Part shown: piece after piece, positions 17,310 to 26,173 of the stretch
Position numbering within the stretch: position 1 is the first letter of the stretch
Layout: every line of letters starts with the position of its first letter
Source of the DNA: Planctomycetota bacterium
Lineage (GTDB): Bacteria > Planctomycetota > Planctomycetia > Pirellulales > Pirellulaceae
DNA: 64,000 nt
Assembly: GCA_014381825.1 (NCBI GenBank)
Contig: JACNKX010000069.1
Coordinates: 1-64,000 of the forward strand
Reading direction: 5' to 3'
Program-made: the position numbers and the translations under genes
The notes under the pieces: model-generated
What the model was told of the DNA's origin: nothing
Databases searched by the model: none
What the model saw: the letters and a program-made list of their open reading frames with translations, nothing else

Positions 17310-17339
17310 TTCACCTTTTACAATCCAGGCAAGTATACT
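17310..17339 (+). promoter_or_regulatory. Predicted promoter upstream of the zinc-ribbon membrane protein
   Basis: TTCACC at 17310-17315 and TATACT at 17334-17339 are separated by 18 bases. The implied leader to ATG 17448 is about 100 bases. This is a consensus match only. Confidence 0.35.
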
Positions 17340-17447
17340 AGGACGCGTCTAAGCGTGTTTGCCTGATAAAAATGTATAGGCCGGAACGAGCCCGAGCAGT
17401 TGCGGCGGACGAGTATCGCGAGGCAAGCGAATCCTTGGGAGTGTTGG

Positions 17448-18671
17448 ATGGCGATCGAGTTCTATTGCCCAGGTTGTGGGAACTTAATGCGAACACCGGA
17501 TGAAACGGCCGGCCGCAAGGGGCGATGTCCAACGTGTCAATTGAAAGTACAGATCCCCGCCAATTCGGTCGCTTCCACGACGCCAGAATCCGCCGTCCCC
17601 CGAACGGTTCTCGCCGCTAGCGCAGCGGATATGTCGCCGCAGCCGATTCGCTTCGACTGCGCCAGTTGTGGTAAGACGCTCAGCATCGCTGCCGCCAACG
17701 CAGGCAAGAAGGGAAAGTGCCCACACTGCGGCGAATTGATGTCGATACCTATGATGTCGCCATCCGACACCGGCGGCGTGCGTTGGAAGGGTACACCAAA
17801 ACAACCAGCGACGCCCACACCTCCTACTGCCGCAACAGACTCGCCGACACTGATCAAAGCGGGTGGCGAGAAGATTGAGTTTCATTGCTCGAGTTGCAAC
17901 GAGGTAGTTCGCGTTGGAGCCGCTGCTGCAGGAAAGAAGGGGCAGTGTCCACGTTGCAGAGCCGTGATTCGAATTCCGCGAGGTTCCACAATCGCGCTCG
18001 AAGACCCGCTAGTGCCTATGGAGAATGTCCCACCGACATCTCCTCGACCGCGAAGCAACCCCATGCCATCGGGCTTAACTCCGATCGATGGCAAAGCTTT
18101 GTCCCCACTCGAACCGCTGGGCCTAGTCGGAACCGAATCTCCAGGCGACGACCTGCTTGGAATCGATTCGTTCGGGAGTACGAATGCCGATGCTGGGAAT
18201 CCATTTGGTAACGATTTGAATCCTTACTCGGCACCAGCCGTGGCCGCTGCGCCAACGGCGCGTCCACACAGCGGCGAGCGAGGCGGTGCCGAAATCGCAA
18301 CGATGATCTGCGGCGGCTGTCTCATATTCTATGCGTCGGCCCAGATTGTGTTCGTGACGCTGTCGTTGTTATTTCAGGGAACGGCCATGTTCGCCACGAT
18401 GAGCCAGTTACGTGGACGGGGCGAGGACGAGGCATTTGCCACGGGGGTCGTCGCCGGACAGGTTATGTTCGTTGTTGTCGGCGGGATCGTGATGTTGACA
18501 ATCCTGGCTGGCGGCATTCAGATGATCCGATTCAAAACCTGGGGTTTGTCCCTAACCGCGTGTATCCTGACGATCTTGCCTTGCAACTGTTTTTGCCTCC
18601 TAGGATTGCCGATTGGGATTTGGGGAACCATTATGTTGTCATTGAGTTCCATCCGATCGACTTTTCGTTAA
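17448..18671 (+). CDS. Membrane protein with three N-terminal zinc ribbons
   Basis: A 407-residue protein that starts at ATG 17448 (MAIEFYCPGCGNLM). Three zinc ribbons of the form CxxC-x~17-CxxC are strung along the first 185 residues: YCPGCG...CPTCQ, FDCASCGK...CPHCG and FHCSSCNE...CPRCR, each with a GKKGxCPxC core. A Pro/Ser-rich linker follows (about 190-290), then three to four membrane helices (about 298-400), the last with a CNCFCLLG patch. The planctomycete-type small zinc ribbon recurs in the neighbour at 18765. The role is unknown; an internal scaffold or metal/redox-sensing membrane protein are possibilities. Confidence 0.85.
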   Translation: MAIEFYCPGCGNLMRTPDETAGRKGRCPTCQLKVQIPANSVASTTPESAVPRTVLAASAADMSPQPIRFDCASCGKTLSIAAANAGKKGKCPHCGELMSIPMMSPSDTGGVRWKGTPKQPATPTPPTAATDSPTLIKAGGEKIEFHCSSCNEVVRVGAAAAGKKGQCPRCRAVIRIPRGSTIALEDPLVPMENVPPTSPRPRSNPMPSGLTPIDGKALSPLEPLGLVGTESPGDDLLGIDSFGSTNADAGNPFGNDLNPYSAPAVAAAPTARPHSGERGGAEIATMICGGCLIFYASAQIVFVTLSLLFQGTAMFATMSQLRGRGEDEAFATGVVAGQVMFVVVGGIVMLTILAGGIQMIRFKTWGLSLTACILTILPCNCFCLLGLPIGIWGTIMLSLSSIRSTFR

Positions 18672-18679
18672 TAAAACAC

Positions 18680-18730
18680 AGGGTGATCGTGCCCACCGTT
18701 CCAGTCAGATGTTGGGCACAGCCCACCCTA
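18680..18730. repeat. Inverted repeat with GTGCCCA/TGGGCAC and AGGGTG/CACCCT arms
   Basis: Two nested complementary blocks, agggtg...caccct and gtgccca...tgggcac, bracket a 16-base loop between the two zinc-ribbon genes. It can fold into one interrupted hairpin. It could end transcription of the first gene, although no T run follows, or be a dispersed intergenic repeat. Confidence 0.55.
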
Positions 18731-18764
18731 TAAGTAGCCAAATCATCGAGGCTCGGAGTTCCGC

Positions 18765-19745
18765 ATGCCAATTCAATTTCAATGCCCACATTGCAAACAC
18801 GCGATGCAGTTGCCGGATACGGCGGCCGGCAAGCAGGGCAAGTGTCCGAAATGCTCCAATGCAGTAACAGTCCCCACCCCTGGCGCAGCAGCGACTCCGC
18901 CGAATCCCCACGACGCAGAGTTTTGGTCGGAGTTGGATGAGAAGAAGGATGCGATTCCAAACGAAGACGCGGCACCCGAGCCTGTGAAGAAGAGCGATGC
19001 TCAGATTCTCAAGCACATGCTAGGGAAAGCTGAACAAGCCAAGGTCGTGAAGCGAATTGGCCTCCCTTGGGAACGACCTAGGGACGGGGGCATGTTTGAT
19101 CGTTATTGGGATACGGCGATCGGCGTGATGAATCATACGTTAGAGACGTTTGCGGAAATGAAGATCACCGGGGGCATCGGCGGTCCGCTGAAGTTTTTGA
19201 TTCTTGGCGCGATCTTTGGTTCGTTGATCGCCGCCGTTTATGGTCTCGTCGGAAACGCCATTACGACCTTTGGCGTCGCAGGTGCCGTAAGCGAAATCGC
19301 GGCGGAAGAGGGCGCCGATGAGGAAGCCGCCGCCGTAGCGAGCACGGTTGTGACTGCCGGTATGATTATCATCATGGTCCTGGCATTCTTTGGCACTTTC
19401 TTTGGAGGTATCCTCGGAGGCCTCATCCACGGATTTCTGCAAGCGGCGGGACTTCAGCTCGCGTTGCCTATTGTCGGTGTGAAGCAACCAAGTTTTGAAA
19501 AGAATTTCCGGATTGTGGCCTATACGAATGGATCGATCTACCTGTGCAACATCGTCCCCGGTCTTGGTGTTGGCTTTATGACGTTCTTGTGGTTCAAGGG
19601 CATGATTAAGGGGATCGAATCGGTCTACGAAGTTCCCACGAAGACTGCGGTATTGGCCGTGTTACTCTTGGCCCTTCCTCTGGTGTTCCCGATCATTGCC
19701 GTCGTTGGCTTTTTCGCACTAATGATGCTGGGCTATATCGGATGA
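18765..19745 (+). CDS. Membrane protein with one N-terminal zinc ribbon
   Basis: A 326-residue protein. Residues 1-37 form one ribbon (FQCPHCKHAM...GKQGKCPKCSNAV), closely like those of the upstream gene, followed by a charged linker (about 45-110). Four or five hydrophobic segments fill the rest, among them FLILGAIFGSLIAAVYGLVG near 146-165 and TAVLAVLLLALPLVFPIIAV near the C-terminus. An acidic loop EIAAEEGADEEAAAV interrupts the membrane part. The two genes are arranged as a tandem pair on one strand and may have arisen by reuse of the same ribbon module. I do not recognise the membrane domain. Confidence 0.85.
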   Translation: MPIQFQCPHCKHAMQLPDTAAGKQGKCPKCSNAVTVPTPGAAATPPNPHDAEFWSELDEKKDAIPNEDAAPEPVKKSDAQILKHMLGKAEQAKVVKRIGLPWERPRDGGMFDRYWDTAIGVMNHTLETFAEMKITGGIGGPLKFLILGAIFGSLIAAVYGLVGNAITTFGVAGAVSEIAAEEGADEEAAAVASTVVTAGMIIIMVLAFFGTFFGGILGGLIHGFLQAAGLQLALPIVGVKQPSFEKNFRIVAYTNGSIYLCNIVPGLGVGFMTFLWFKGMIKGIESVYEVPTKTAVLAVLLLALPLVFPIIAVVGFFALMMLGYIG

Positions 19746-19957
19746 CCCGGTCCGCCGTTCTCGAGTACAGAACGGTCGGTTGCTTTACCAGTAACAAGAG
19801 AGTGTAAGGATGCTCGTTGAATTTCCGTGCCTAGGATGTTCCTTGCTCCTCCGCGATATCCAGTGGGAGGAGCGCGCTAGATCGATAGTTTGATACTGCT
19901 GGGGCTCGAAGACTCGACGTCAGCCACCCGCGCCAATTGTTACATCGGACGAAACAC

Positions 19958-21016
19958 GTGAGTGGAATTATTGGCCATACGATGTACGCGATCCTGGCCG
20001 GCAAAGCTGCCCACCAGAGAGCGTTACCGATTGCGGGGCTGCTCCACCGTCATTACGCGAGTTATTTGTGCGGTGCATATCTCGGCTGTGATATCCAAAC
20101 GATGCCGGAGGCGATCTGCGTCGATACTGGACAGGAAGTTGGATATGGCACAGCTCCTTTGGAAACGAGTCCTCTGACCGGCGGCGCGGTGCGACCGTGG
20201 ACGCTGGAAGCGGATGGACAGCGTTATCGCCCGAAAGACATTCATCGGTTGTTCTACGGGCGATCCCATCTAGTCTTCGGTTGGAGCGGCACCGAGAACG
20301 CTCATGTTGTTCCCTGGGACCACCTCGCGGATTACTGTGCAGCAGTTGTCGACGATGCGGTTACGTTGTTCGGGCCTGGCGAACGGAAGATCGCGTATCT
20401 GCTGGGCTGGATGGCTCATATCGTCGGCGATAGTCTGATCAAGTCGATACGCCCCGGAATCACGCTTGAACTGCTTGACGGGAAGTACACGCCGCGCAAC
20501 CGGCCGATTCAAGATCTCGTGACATTTCACGAAATTGGGCACAAGGAGTTTGGGTTGGAGTGGGCGGCGCTGCTGGCCGACCTGGCCGAGACACCTGTCG
20601 AGCCGGTTCAGTTTCATTACATGCGAATCGCCACGCCGCGTGGGGAACTGTCACAGCAGTTTCCGAATGCCTGGGTGCCACACCTCGCTCCACTTCTGCG
20701 TGTCGTGCTACACGAAAATCGCCGCTACCAGGCAATTCGAAATGCAAGACTGCTCGATCAGTATGCGTTAGTGAAGACTCCACAGGGAGTTGCGTGCAAC
20801 GAAGATCTCAGCCGTAAAACAGGTGGGCTGACGTATTCGGAAATGGTGGGCGTCGCGGATCGAGCAGGCTTTCGCCACGCACTCTGGCAGATGGGTGAAG
20901 CCATCGTCAAGCTGTTCGAGGAAGTCGTCGAGCGAGCACCGAGGCTTCAGGAATTGAAAGACCTGAATTCCCCGTCTTGGTCCGAGATCACAGCAAAATG
21001 GAAGCGAGTCGAATGA
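19958..21016 (+). CDS. Uncharacterised protein with zinc-dependent phospholipase C-like features
   Basis: About 352 residues, largely soluble. The N-terminus (SGIIGHTMYAILAGKAA) and an internal LLGWMAHIVGDSLIKS (H-x3-D) recall the His/Asp zinc ligands of the phospholipase C / S1-P1 nuclease superfamily, in which AHxxGD is typical. Further conserved-looking His residues occur in IHRLFYGRSHLVF and FHEIGHKEFG. The assignment is weak. The start is uncertain: GTG 19958 is preferred over TTG 19937, and ATG 19982 is possible; none has a clear Shine-Dalgarno. The 212 bases ahead of it contain no gene I can support. Confidence 0.65.
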   Translation: MSGIIGHTMYAILAGKAAHQRALPIAGLLHRHYASYLCGAYLGCDIQTMPEAICVDTGQEVGYGTAPLETSPLTGGAVRPWTLEADGQRYRPKDIHRLFYGRSHLVFGWSGTENAHVVPWDHLADYCAAVVDDAVTLFGPGERKIAYLLGWMAHIVGDSLIKSIRPGITLELLDGKYTPRNRPIQDLVTFHEIGHKEFGLEWAALLADLAETPVEPVQFHYMRIATPRGELSQQFPNAWVPHLAPLLRVVLHENRRYQAIRNARLLDQYALVKTPQGVACNEDLSRKTGGLTYSEMVGVADRAGFRHALWQMGEAIVKLFEEVVERAPRLQELKDLNSPSWSEITAKWKRVE

Positions 21017-21052
21017 ACATGTTGCTTCGACACATCGCCACCTTCGCTGAGC

Positions 21053-21058
21053 TATAAT
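21053..21058 (+). promoter_or_regulatory. Consensus -10 element (TATAAT) ahead of the cytochrome protein
   Basis: A perfect TATAAT lies 51 bases upstream of ATG 21109. No convincing -35 hexamer is found at 16-18 bases, so activator dependence or another sigma factor is possible. Confidence 0.35.
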
Positions 21059-21108
21059 CGAGCGAGCTTCTTAGACTAAGGCTTCCTCCCTCTCGGACGT
21101 AAAAGAAA

Positions 21109-24100
21109 ATGGATTCATCCCTTCTGCGGCTCGTCGTCACGTGTGCTCTGGCAGCCTTGCTTCTCACCAGCACAGGCATGGCGCAGACGAAACCCGCCGA
21201 CGGCAACGCATCGACGATCGCAGAACTCGCCTCGAAGCTTCCGCAGATTCCGCCGAAGGAACCAACTGCATCTCTCGAATCGATCGAGTTACACAAGGAC
21301 TTTCGCATTGCGCTGGTTGCCGCCGAGCCGCTAGTGCGCGATCCAGTCGCGATCGATTTCGATTCGTCGGGGCGCATCTACGTCGTCGAATTGCCGCCTT
21401 ACAACGGTTATGCGATCGAAGGATTCAAAGCCAACGGATCGATTCGTTTACTGGAAGATACCGACGACGATGGTACTTGCGACAAGAGTACGATTTACCT
21501 CGACGATCTCAAGTATCCGACAGCAATCGCATGCTGGGATGGCGGACTCTTCGTGGGAGACTCGCCAGACCTGCTCTACGTGAAGGATACCGATGGCGAT
21601 GGCAAGGCGGACAGTCGCAAGGTCGTGTTCACCGGGTTTGGCTCCGACAAAGCGGGCGAAGCTCATCTCAATTCGATCCGTTGGGGATTCGACAATCGCT
21701 TTCATCTTTCGACGAATCTTTCCGGCGGCGATATTCGCGTTGCCGACGACCCCAACGCCGCAGCCGTTTCTGTTCGCGGCCGCGGCTTCATCTTCGATCC
21801 ACGCGACCTGACGAAGTTCGAATTGACCAGCGGCGGCGGTCAGCACGGAATGAGCATGGACAACTGGGGCAACAAGTTCGTCTGTTCGAACAGCGTACCA
21901 GCGCAAATGCTGATGTACGACGATCGCTATGTTGCCAGGAACCCTTCGCTCGAAGCTCCTGCCGCGGCCGTCGATATTGCTCCCGAAGGAAAGTTTACGA
22001 AGCTCTATCGAATCAGCCCTCCCGAGCCATGGCGCGCGCTAAGAACGAACCTTCGCAAGACGGGCAAGTTCCGGGGCTCGGACGAAGGTGGCACACCTTT
22101 CGGTTTTTTCACCGGTGCGACCGGGATAACAATCTTCCGAGGAGATGCTTGGCCGGAAGAGTATCGCGGCAATTTGATCGTCGGCGATGTCGCGAACAAT
22201 CTGATCTATCGTGCCACGCTCGAGCAACAAGGAGTTGGATTGGTCGCTCGCCGAGCGGACGAGAATCGCGAATTCGTCGCCTCACGTGACATATGGACGC
22301 GTCCCGTCCAATTCGCCAACGCTCCCGATGGAACGCTGTACGTGCTGGATATTTACCGCGGCTTGATCGAAGGCGCGGCGTTCCTGCCACCCGAGTTTCT
22401 GAAAGTCATCGACCCGGTCAGCGGCAACGATCGCGGTCGAATCTATCGAATTGAACACACGTCGTTCAAGAGGCGTAGCACGCCGAAGTTGCGGCAACTC
22501 GCGACCGCCGAGTTGGTCGCGTTGCTTGATCATCCGAACGGATGGCACCGCGACACGGCTTCTCGACTGCTGTACGAGCGACAAGATAGAGCCAGCATCG
22601 GATTGTTAGAAAAAGTCGCACAGAACGGAACGCGAGCCGAAGCGCGGATGATGGCTCTGTATTCACTGGCGGGACTCGAAGCATTGGGTGAGGCTACTTT
22701 ATTGGTCGCCCTTAGTGATCCGGCACCCTTAGTGCGTGCCCATGCTTTGCGCCTCGCCGAGCGTCTCGCATCGACGTCACCAGCTCTTGTCGCTCGCATG
22801 TGTGGCATGACGGAAGACGAGGATACGCGCGTGCGCTATCAGCTGGCCTTCTCGCTGGGGGCCGCCAATGGTGCGGAACGAAATGCTGCTTTGTCGAAGA
22901 TTGTGATCCGAGATGGTGATGACCGATGGTTTCGACTTGCCGCGCTCAGTTCACTGGATCATGGAAGCGGCGACGTGTTTGAAGCCACTGTCACAAACAA
23001 AGAGTTTCGCGCAACAACGCAGGGGCGCGAATTCCTGCTTGCGCTCGCGAAGCAAGTGGGCGCAAAGAATCGACAAGCTGAAATCGCTGCGGTCTTGAAG
23101 TCACTCAGCGAATTACCGTCTTCCGAACAGGCCCTCGCCGAAGCCTTTGTCACGACGCTCGCTGAACAGCTCAAAGGTGAAGCTCGCAAGGAGATGCTTT
23201 CGGCGATCGGTGGCAAGGCGGGGCTCATGCTGGATAATCTACTTAAACAAGCAACATCGATTGCGAGCGACGACGCACAACCAATTCCCGCACGCGTGGA
23301 AGCCATTCGCACGCTACGGCTTTCGTCGCTCGGGACAGTTCAGAAGCAGTTAGTAGAACTGCTCGATTTGCGGCAACCCATTGAAGTTCAGGCAGCGGTC
23401 GTCGAATCACTCGCTGAGTTCAATGATCCGGCCGTTGCCGATTTGATTCTGAGTCGTTGGCCAAGCCTAAGCCCTCGATTGCGAGTCGGAGCGGCGGAAG
23501 CGTTATTGTCCCGACCAACTTGGCTTGCGGCACTGCTGACTCAAGTTGAGCAGGGCGGCGTCGCACGCGGCGATCTTGATCCAGCACGTGTCCAACTGCT
23601 GAAGAAGCATCCTGATGAAGCGATTGCACGGCGCGTGACTCGGCTGTTCGCAGCGACAGCGCTGCGGCAGCGTCAGGAGGTCGTTGATCAATATCAGCCT
23701 GCGTTGCAGGCAGCTGGCATCGGAGATCGCGGCAAGGCCGTGTTCAAAAAGGAGTGTTCTGCTTGCCACCAGTTGGAGGGCGTTGGTACAGCCGTGGGAG
23801 CTGATTTAAAGGGCATCCGCAACCGAGGCCTCGCGGCGGTCATGTTGAACATTCTCGATCCTAACCGCGAAGTGAAGCCCCAATTCCAAGCCTACGTGAT
23901 TGTGACCGAGGACGGTCGCGTCACGACCGGAATGATTCAAGCGGAGAACGCCAATAGTTTGACCATCCGCCGGTCGGATGGAACTTCCGTCGTTCTCCAG
24001 CGTAACCAGATCGAGGACCTTCGCAGCACGGGTGTCTCGTTTATGCCTGAAGGCTTGGAAAAGCAGATCGATCCTCAAGCGATGGCCGATTTGCTGGCCT

Positions 24101-24120
24101 ATCTCGATTCGCTGCCGTAG
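21109..24120 (+). CDS. PVC-type membrane-bound dehydrogenase with HEAT repeats and C-terminal cytochrome c
   Basis: A 1003-residue exported protein of the planctomycete TIGR02604/TIGR02603 class. After a signal peptide (LRLVVTCALAALLLTSTGMA) comes a beta-propeller of the sorbosone/glucose-dehydrogenase type (about 60-450), with DPVAIDFDSSGRIYVVELPPY, DTDGDGKADSRKVVFTGFG and an SGGGQHGMSMDNWGN loop. HEAT-like helical repeats follow (about 470-830). The last 150 residues hold a c-type heme site CSACHQLEG (about 881-889) and the distinctive PNREVKPQFQAYVIVTEDGR motif. Members are abundant in Pirellulales and are thought to oxidise sugars or other compounds at the membrane; the substrate is unknown. 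It stands alone on the strand. Confidence 0.93.
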   Translation: MDSSLLRLVVTCALAALLLTSTGMAQTKPADGNASTIAELASKLPQIPPKEPTASLESIELHKDFRIALVAAEPLVRDPVAIDFDSSGRIYVVELPPYNGYAIEGFKANGSIRLLEDTDDDGTCDKSTIYLDDLKYPTAIACWDGGLFVGDSPDLLYVKDTDGDGKADSRKVVFTGFGSDKAGEAHLNSIRWGFDNRFHLSTNLSGGDIRVADDPNAAAVSVRGRGFIFDPRDLTKFELTSGGGQHGMSMDNWGNKFVCSNSVPAQMLMYDDRYVARNPSLEAPAAAVDIAPEGKFTKLYRISPPEPWRALRTNLRKTGKFRGSDEGGTPFGFFTGATGITIFRGDAWPEEYRGNLIVGDVANNLIYRATLEQQGVGLVARRADENREFVASRDIWTRPVQFANAPDGTLYVLDIYRGLIEGAAFLPPEFLKVIDPVSGNDRGRIYRIEHTSFKRRSTPKLRQLATAELVALLDHPNGWHRDTASRLLYERQDRASIGLLEKVAQNGTRAEARMMALYSLAGLEALGEATLLVALSDPAPLVRAHALRLAERLASTSPALVARMCGMTEDEDTRVRYQLAFSLGAANGAERNAALSKIVIRDGDDRWFRLAALSSLDHGSGDVFEATVTNKEFRATTQGREFLLALAKQVGAKNRQAEIAAVLKSLSELPSSEQALAEAFVTTLAEQLKGEARKEMLSAIGGKAGLMLDNLLKQATSIASDDAQPIPARVEAIRTLRLSSLGTVQKQLVELLDLRQPIEVQAAVVESLAEFNDPAVADLILSRWPSLSPRLRVGAAEALLSRPTWLAALLTQVEQGGVARGDLDPARVQLLKKHPDEAIARRVTRLFAATALRQRQEVVDQYQPALQAAGIGDRGKAVFKKECSACHQLEGVGTAVGADLKGIRNRGLAAVMLNILDPNREVKPQFQAYVIVTEDGRVTTGMIQAENANSLTIRRSDGTSVVLQRNQIEDLRSTGVSFMPEGLEKQIDPQAMADLLAYLDSLP

Positions 24121-24273
24121 TTGATTTGTTGCCCGGTCGTAACGGAAGTGTCGGATAGTTTCGCAAGGAGGTTGCGCGCCGCGCGATAAAGCGCGCGAAA
24201 GGCGGACACTTAGTCAATCTTTGCGGCCCAACGAGCCGATCCAAAAACTAACGACCAGACCGCGGCGGAGCGG

Positions 24274-24302
24274 TTGTTCACCCGGCGTGCGAGTTTTATA
24301 AT
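24274..24302 (+). promoter_or_regulatory. Strong sigma-70 promoter for the PAS-GAF-receiver gene
   Basis: TTGTTC at 24274-24279 is followed after exactly 17 bases by a perfect TATAAT at 24297-24302. Transcription from about 24309 leaves a leader near 37 bases with AAGGAG (24329-24334). This also decides the gene start: coding cannot begin at the TTG at 24274, which is the -35 box. Confidence 0.65.
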
Positions 24303-24345
24303 TCTGCCGGTCCAGGCCGTTTTTTTAGAAGGAGTTTTGGGCGTT

Positions 24346-26070
24346 TTGTCACGCAGTCCCAAGATCCTCTGTGTGTCCGACAACAATCCCGCACTCGCTT
24401 CTGCTTCGGAGCAACTACGCGGTGTCGCTGAGGTTGTTGACGTATCGAGCCCGGTCCGAGCACTCGCTCAACTGAACCGCCACCATGACGAATTCGACGC
24501 TTTATACGTCTCTGCGGCTCATTTCCAGGAAGCGTTCAAGCTCGGACGCCTGCTTCAAAACGAGCGGATACTTGACGGAATGCCCGATGGCGTCGCGATG
24601 CTCGACGTCGATAACAGCGTTCTGTGGGCCAACTCGAAGTACCACCAGTGGTGCCAGAAAGAGGATGTTGTTGGCCTGGGATTCTATCAAGCGCTAGGTA
24701 ATCCTGAGATTCTGGGGCCAGATTTCTGCCCGTTTCATACTGCGTTGGCGACTGGCCAGCCGAGTATCTCGACACTCCGATCGGGTGATTTGTATTTTCA
24801 GACACATGCCGCACCGGTCGACGAGCCCGACGGGCAGTCTCAGTATTTGATCGTCACGGTGCGAGATGTTAGCGCGGAAATGCTCCAGCAGCAAAAACTA
24901 GCCGCTATCCATAAAGCGGGGATCGAGCTGGCGGATTTGACTCCTGACGAAGTCTTCGACATGGGCGTCGACGAACGGATCGAGCTGCTCAAGTCCAACA
25001 TCTTGCATTACACCCAAGACCTGCTGAATTTTGACGTTGTCGAGATCCGGGTTAAGGACGAGCAAACCGGTCAGCTCGAAGCACTCCTTTCTTACGGTAT
25101 TGACGCGGATGCGGCAGGTCGGCCGCTGTACGCGTCCCCGACCGACAATGGCGTAACAGGATTCGTAGCAGCGACTGGAAAGAGCTACCTGTGCGAGGAC
25201 ACGACCGAAGATCCGCTATATCTCCAGGGGTTTGAAGGTGCCAAGAGTTCGCTCACTGTCCCACTGATCTTTCATGATCATGTGATCGGCACGTTCAATG
25301 TCGAAAGCCCCGAGCCGCGAGCGTTCACGGAGAGCGATTTGCAGTTCCTCGAGATTTTTTCTCGCGATATCGCGGTCGCGTTAAACACGCTTGAGTTGAT
25401 GGTCGCACAACGTGCTAGCACGGCACAGGAGAGTGTCGAAGCGATTCATGGCGCCGTCGCGTTGCCGGTTGACGAGATCCTGAATGACGCGGTCAACGTG
25501 ATGGAGCGGTATATCGGTCATGAGCCAGAAGTCGTCCAACGGCTTCAGCGAATCCTGAAGAATGCTCGCGACATCAAACAGGTAATCCACGAAGTTGGCC
25601 AAACGTTGGCTCCTGCGGAAGCCGTCCCCGCGTCCCCCGAGATGACGAAGCATGCGAAGCTGCGGAATTGCCGAGTGCTTGTCGTCGACCTGGACGATGC
25701 AGTTCGCAACGACGCGCATGCATTGCTAGAACGATACGGCTGTAACGTCGAAACCGCTCACGAAGGCGGCGAGGCGGTCTTTATGGTCCGAAATTGCGGG
25801 CCCGACGTCGAGTATGACGTTATCATCGCGGATATCCGACTGTCGGACATGAACGGATTCGAGTTGCTCGTCAAACTACAAGAGATTCTCGATCCAGTGC
25901 CCTTGGTGTTGATGACCGGTTTTGGGTACGATCCCGGCCACTCAATTGTGAAGGCACGTCAGGCTGGTCTCCACGCCAAGGCGATCTTGTACAAGCCCTT
26001 CCGGCTGGACCAGTTGCTCGAAACGGTTGAGTGCATGTTGGACGTCTACGGACGGGTCCAACAAGCCTAG
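24346..26070 (+). CDS. Signalling protein: degenerate receiver, PAS, GAF and C-terminal receiver
   Basis: About 574 residues from TTG 24346, placed by the promoter and AAGGAG upstream. Residues 1-75 (SPKILCVSDNNPALASASEQ ... FDALYVSAAHF) have receiver-like spacing but no phosphoacceptor Asp. A PAS domain follows (about 80-185; LDGMPDGVAMLDVDNSVLWAN), then a GAF domain (about 215-360; NGVTGFVAATGKSYLCEDTT ... SLTVPLIFHDHVIGTFNVES), and a C-terminal receiver (about 450-565) with an intact IIADIRLSDMNGFELL and LYKPFRL. There is no histidine-kinase, GGDEF, phosphatase or DNA-binding domain, so the output must pass through a partner. It probably senses a small ligand or redox state in the cytoplasm. 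It is not in an obvious operon with the next gene. Confidence 0.88.
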   Translation: MSRSPKILCVSDNNPALASASEQLRGVAEVVDVSSPVRALAQLNRHHDEFDALYVSAAHFQEAFKLGRLLQNERILDGMPDGVAMLDVDNSVLWANSKYHQWCQKEDVVGLGFYQALGNPEILGPDFCPFHTALATGQPSISTLRSGDLYFQTHAAPVDEPDGQSQYLIVTVRDVSAEMLQQQKLAAIHKAGIELADLTPDEVFDMGVDERIELLKSNILHYTQDLLNFDVVEIRVKDEQTGQLEALLSYGIDADAAGRPLYASPTDNGVTGFVAATGKSYLCEDTTEDPLYLQGFEGAKSSLTVPLIFHDHVIGTFNVESPEPRAFTESDLQFLEIFSRDIAVALNTLELMVAQRASTAQESVEAIHGAVALPVDEILNDAVNVMERYIGHEPEVVQRLQRILKNARDIKQVIHEVGQTLAPAEAVPASPEMTKHAKLRNCRVLVVDLDDAVRNDAHALLERYGCNVETAHEGGEAVFMVRNCGPDVEYDVIIADIRLSDMNGFELLVKLQEILDPVPLVLMTGFGYDPGHSIVKARQAGLHAKAILYKPFRLDQLLETVECMLDVYGRVQQA

Positions 26071-26173
26071 CCGAACTTGCATAGTCGCTATTTCGGCATG
26101 GGACGCCCGCAGTTTTTCGGGAACAATTGCTGTCCCGTTTGCATCATGCCAAGTCGAGAGACGGTTTCGCGCC

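Noticed and set aside
24171-24200. GC-rich hairpin gcgcgc...gcgcgc after the cytochrome protein as a terminator
   Set aside because: The arms are low-complexity CG runs and no T-run follows, so a terminator claim is not supported.
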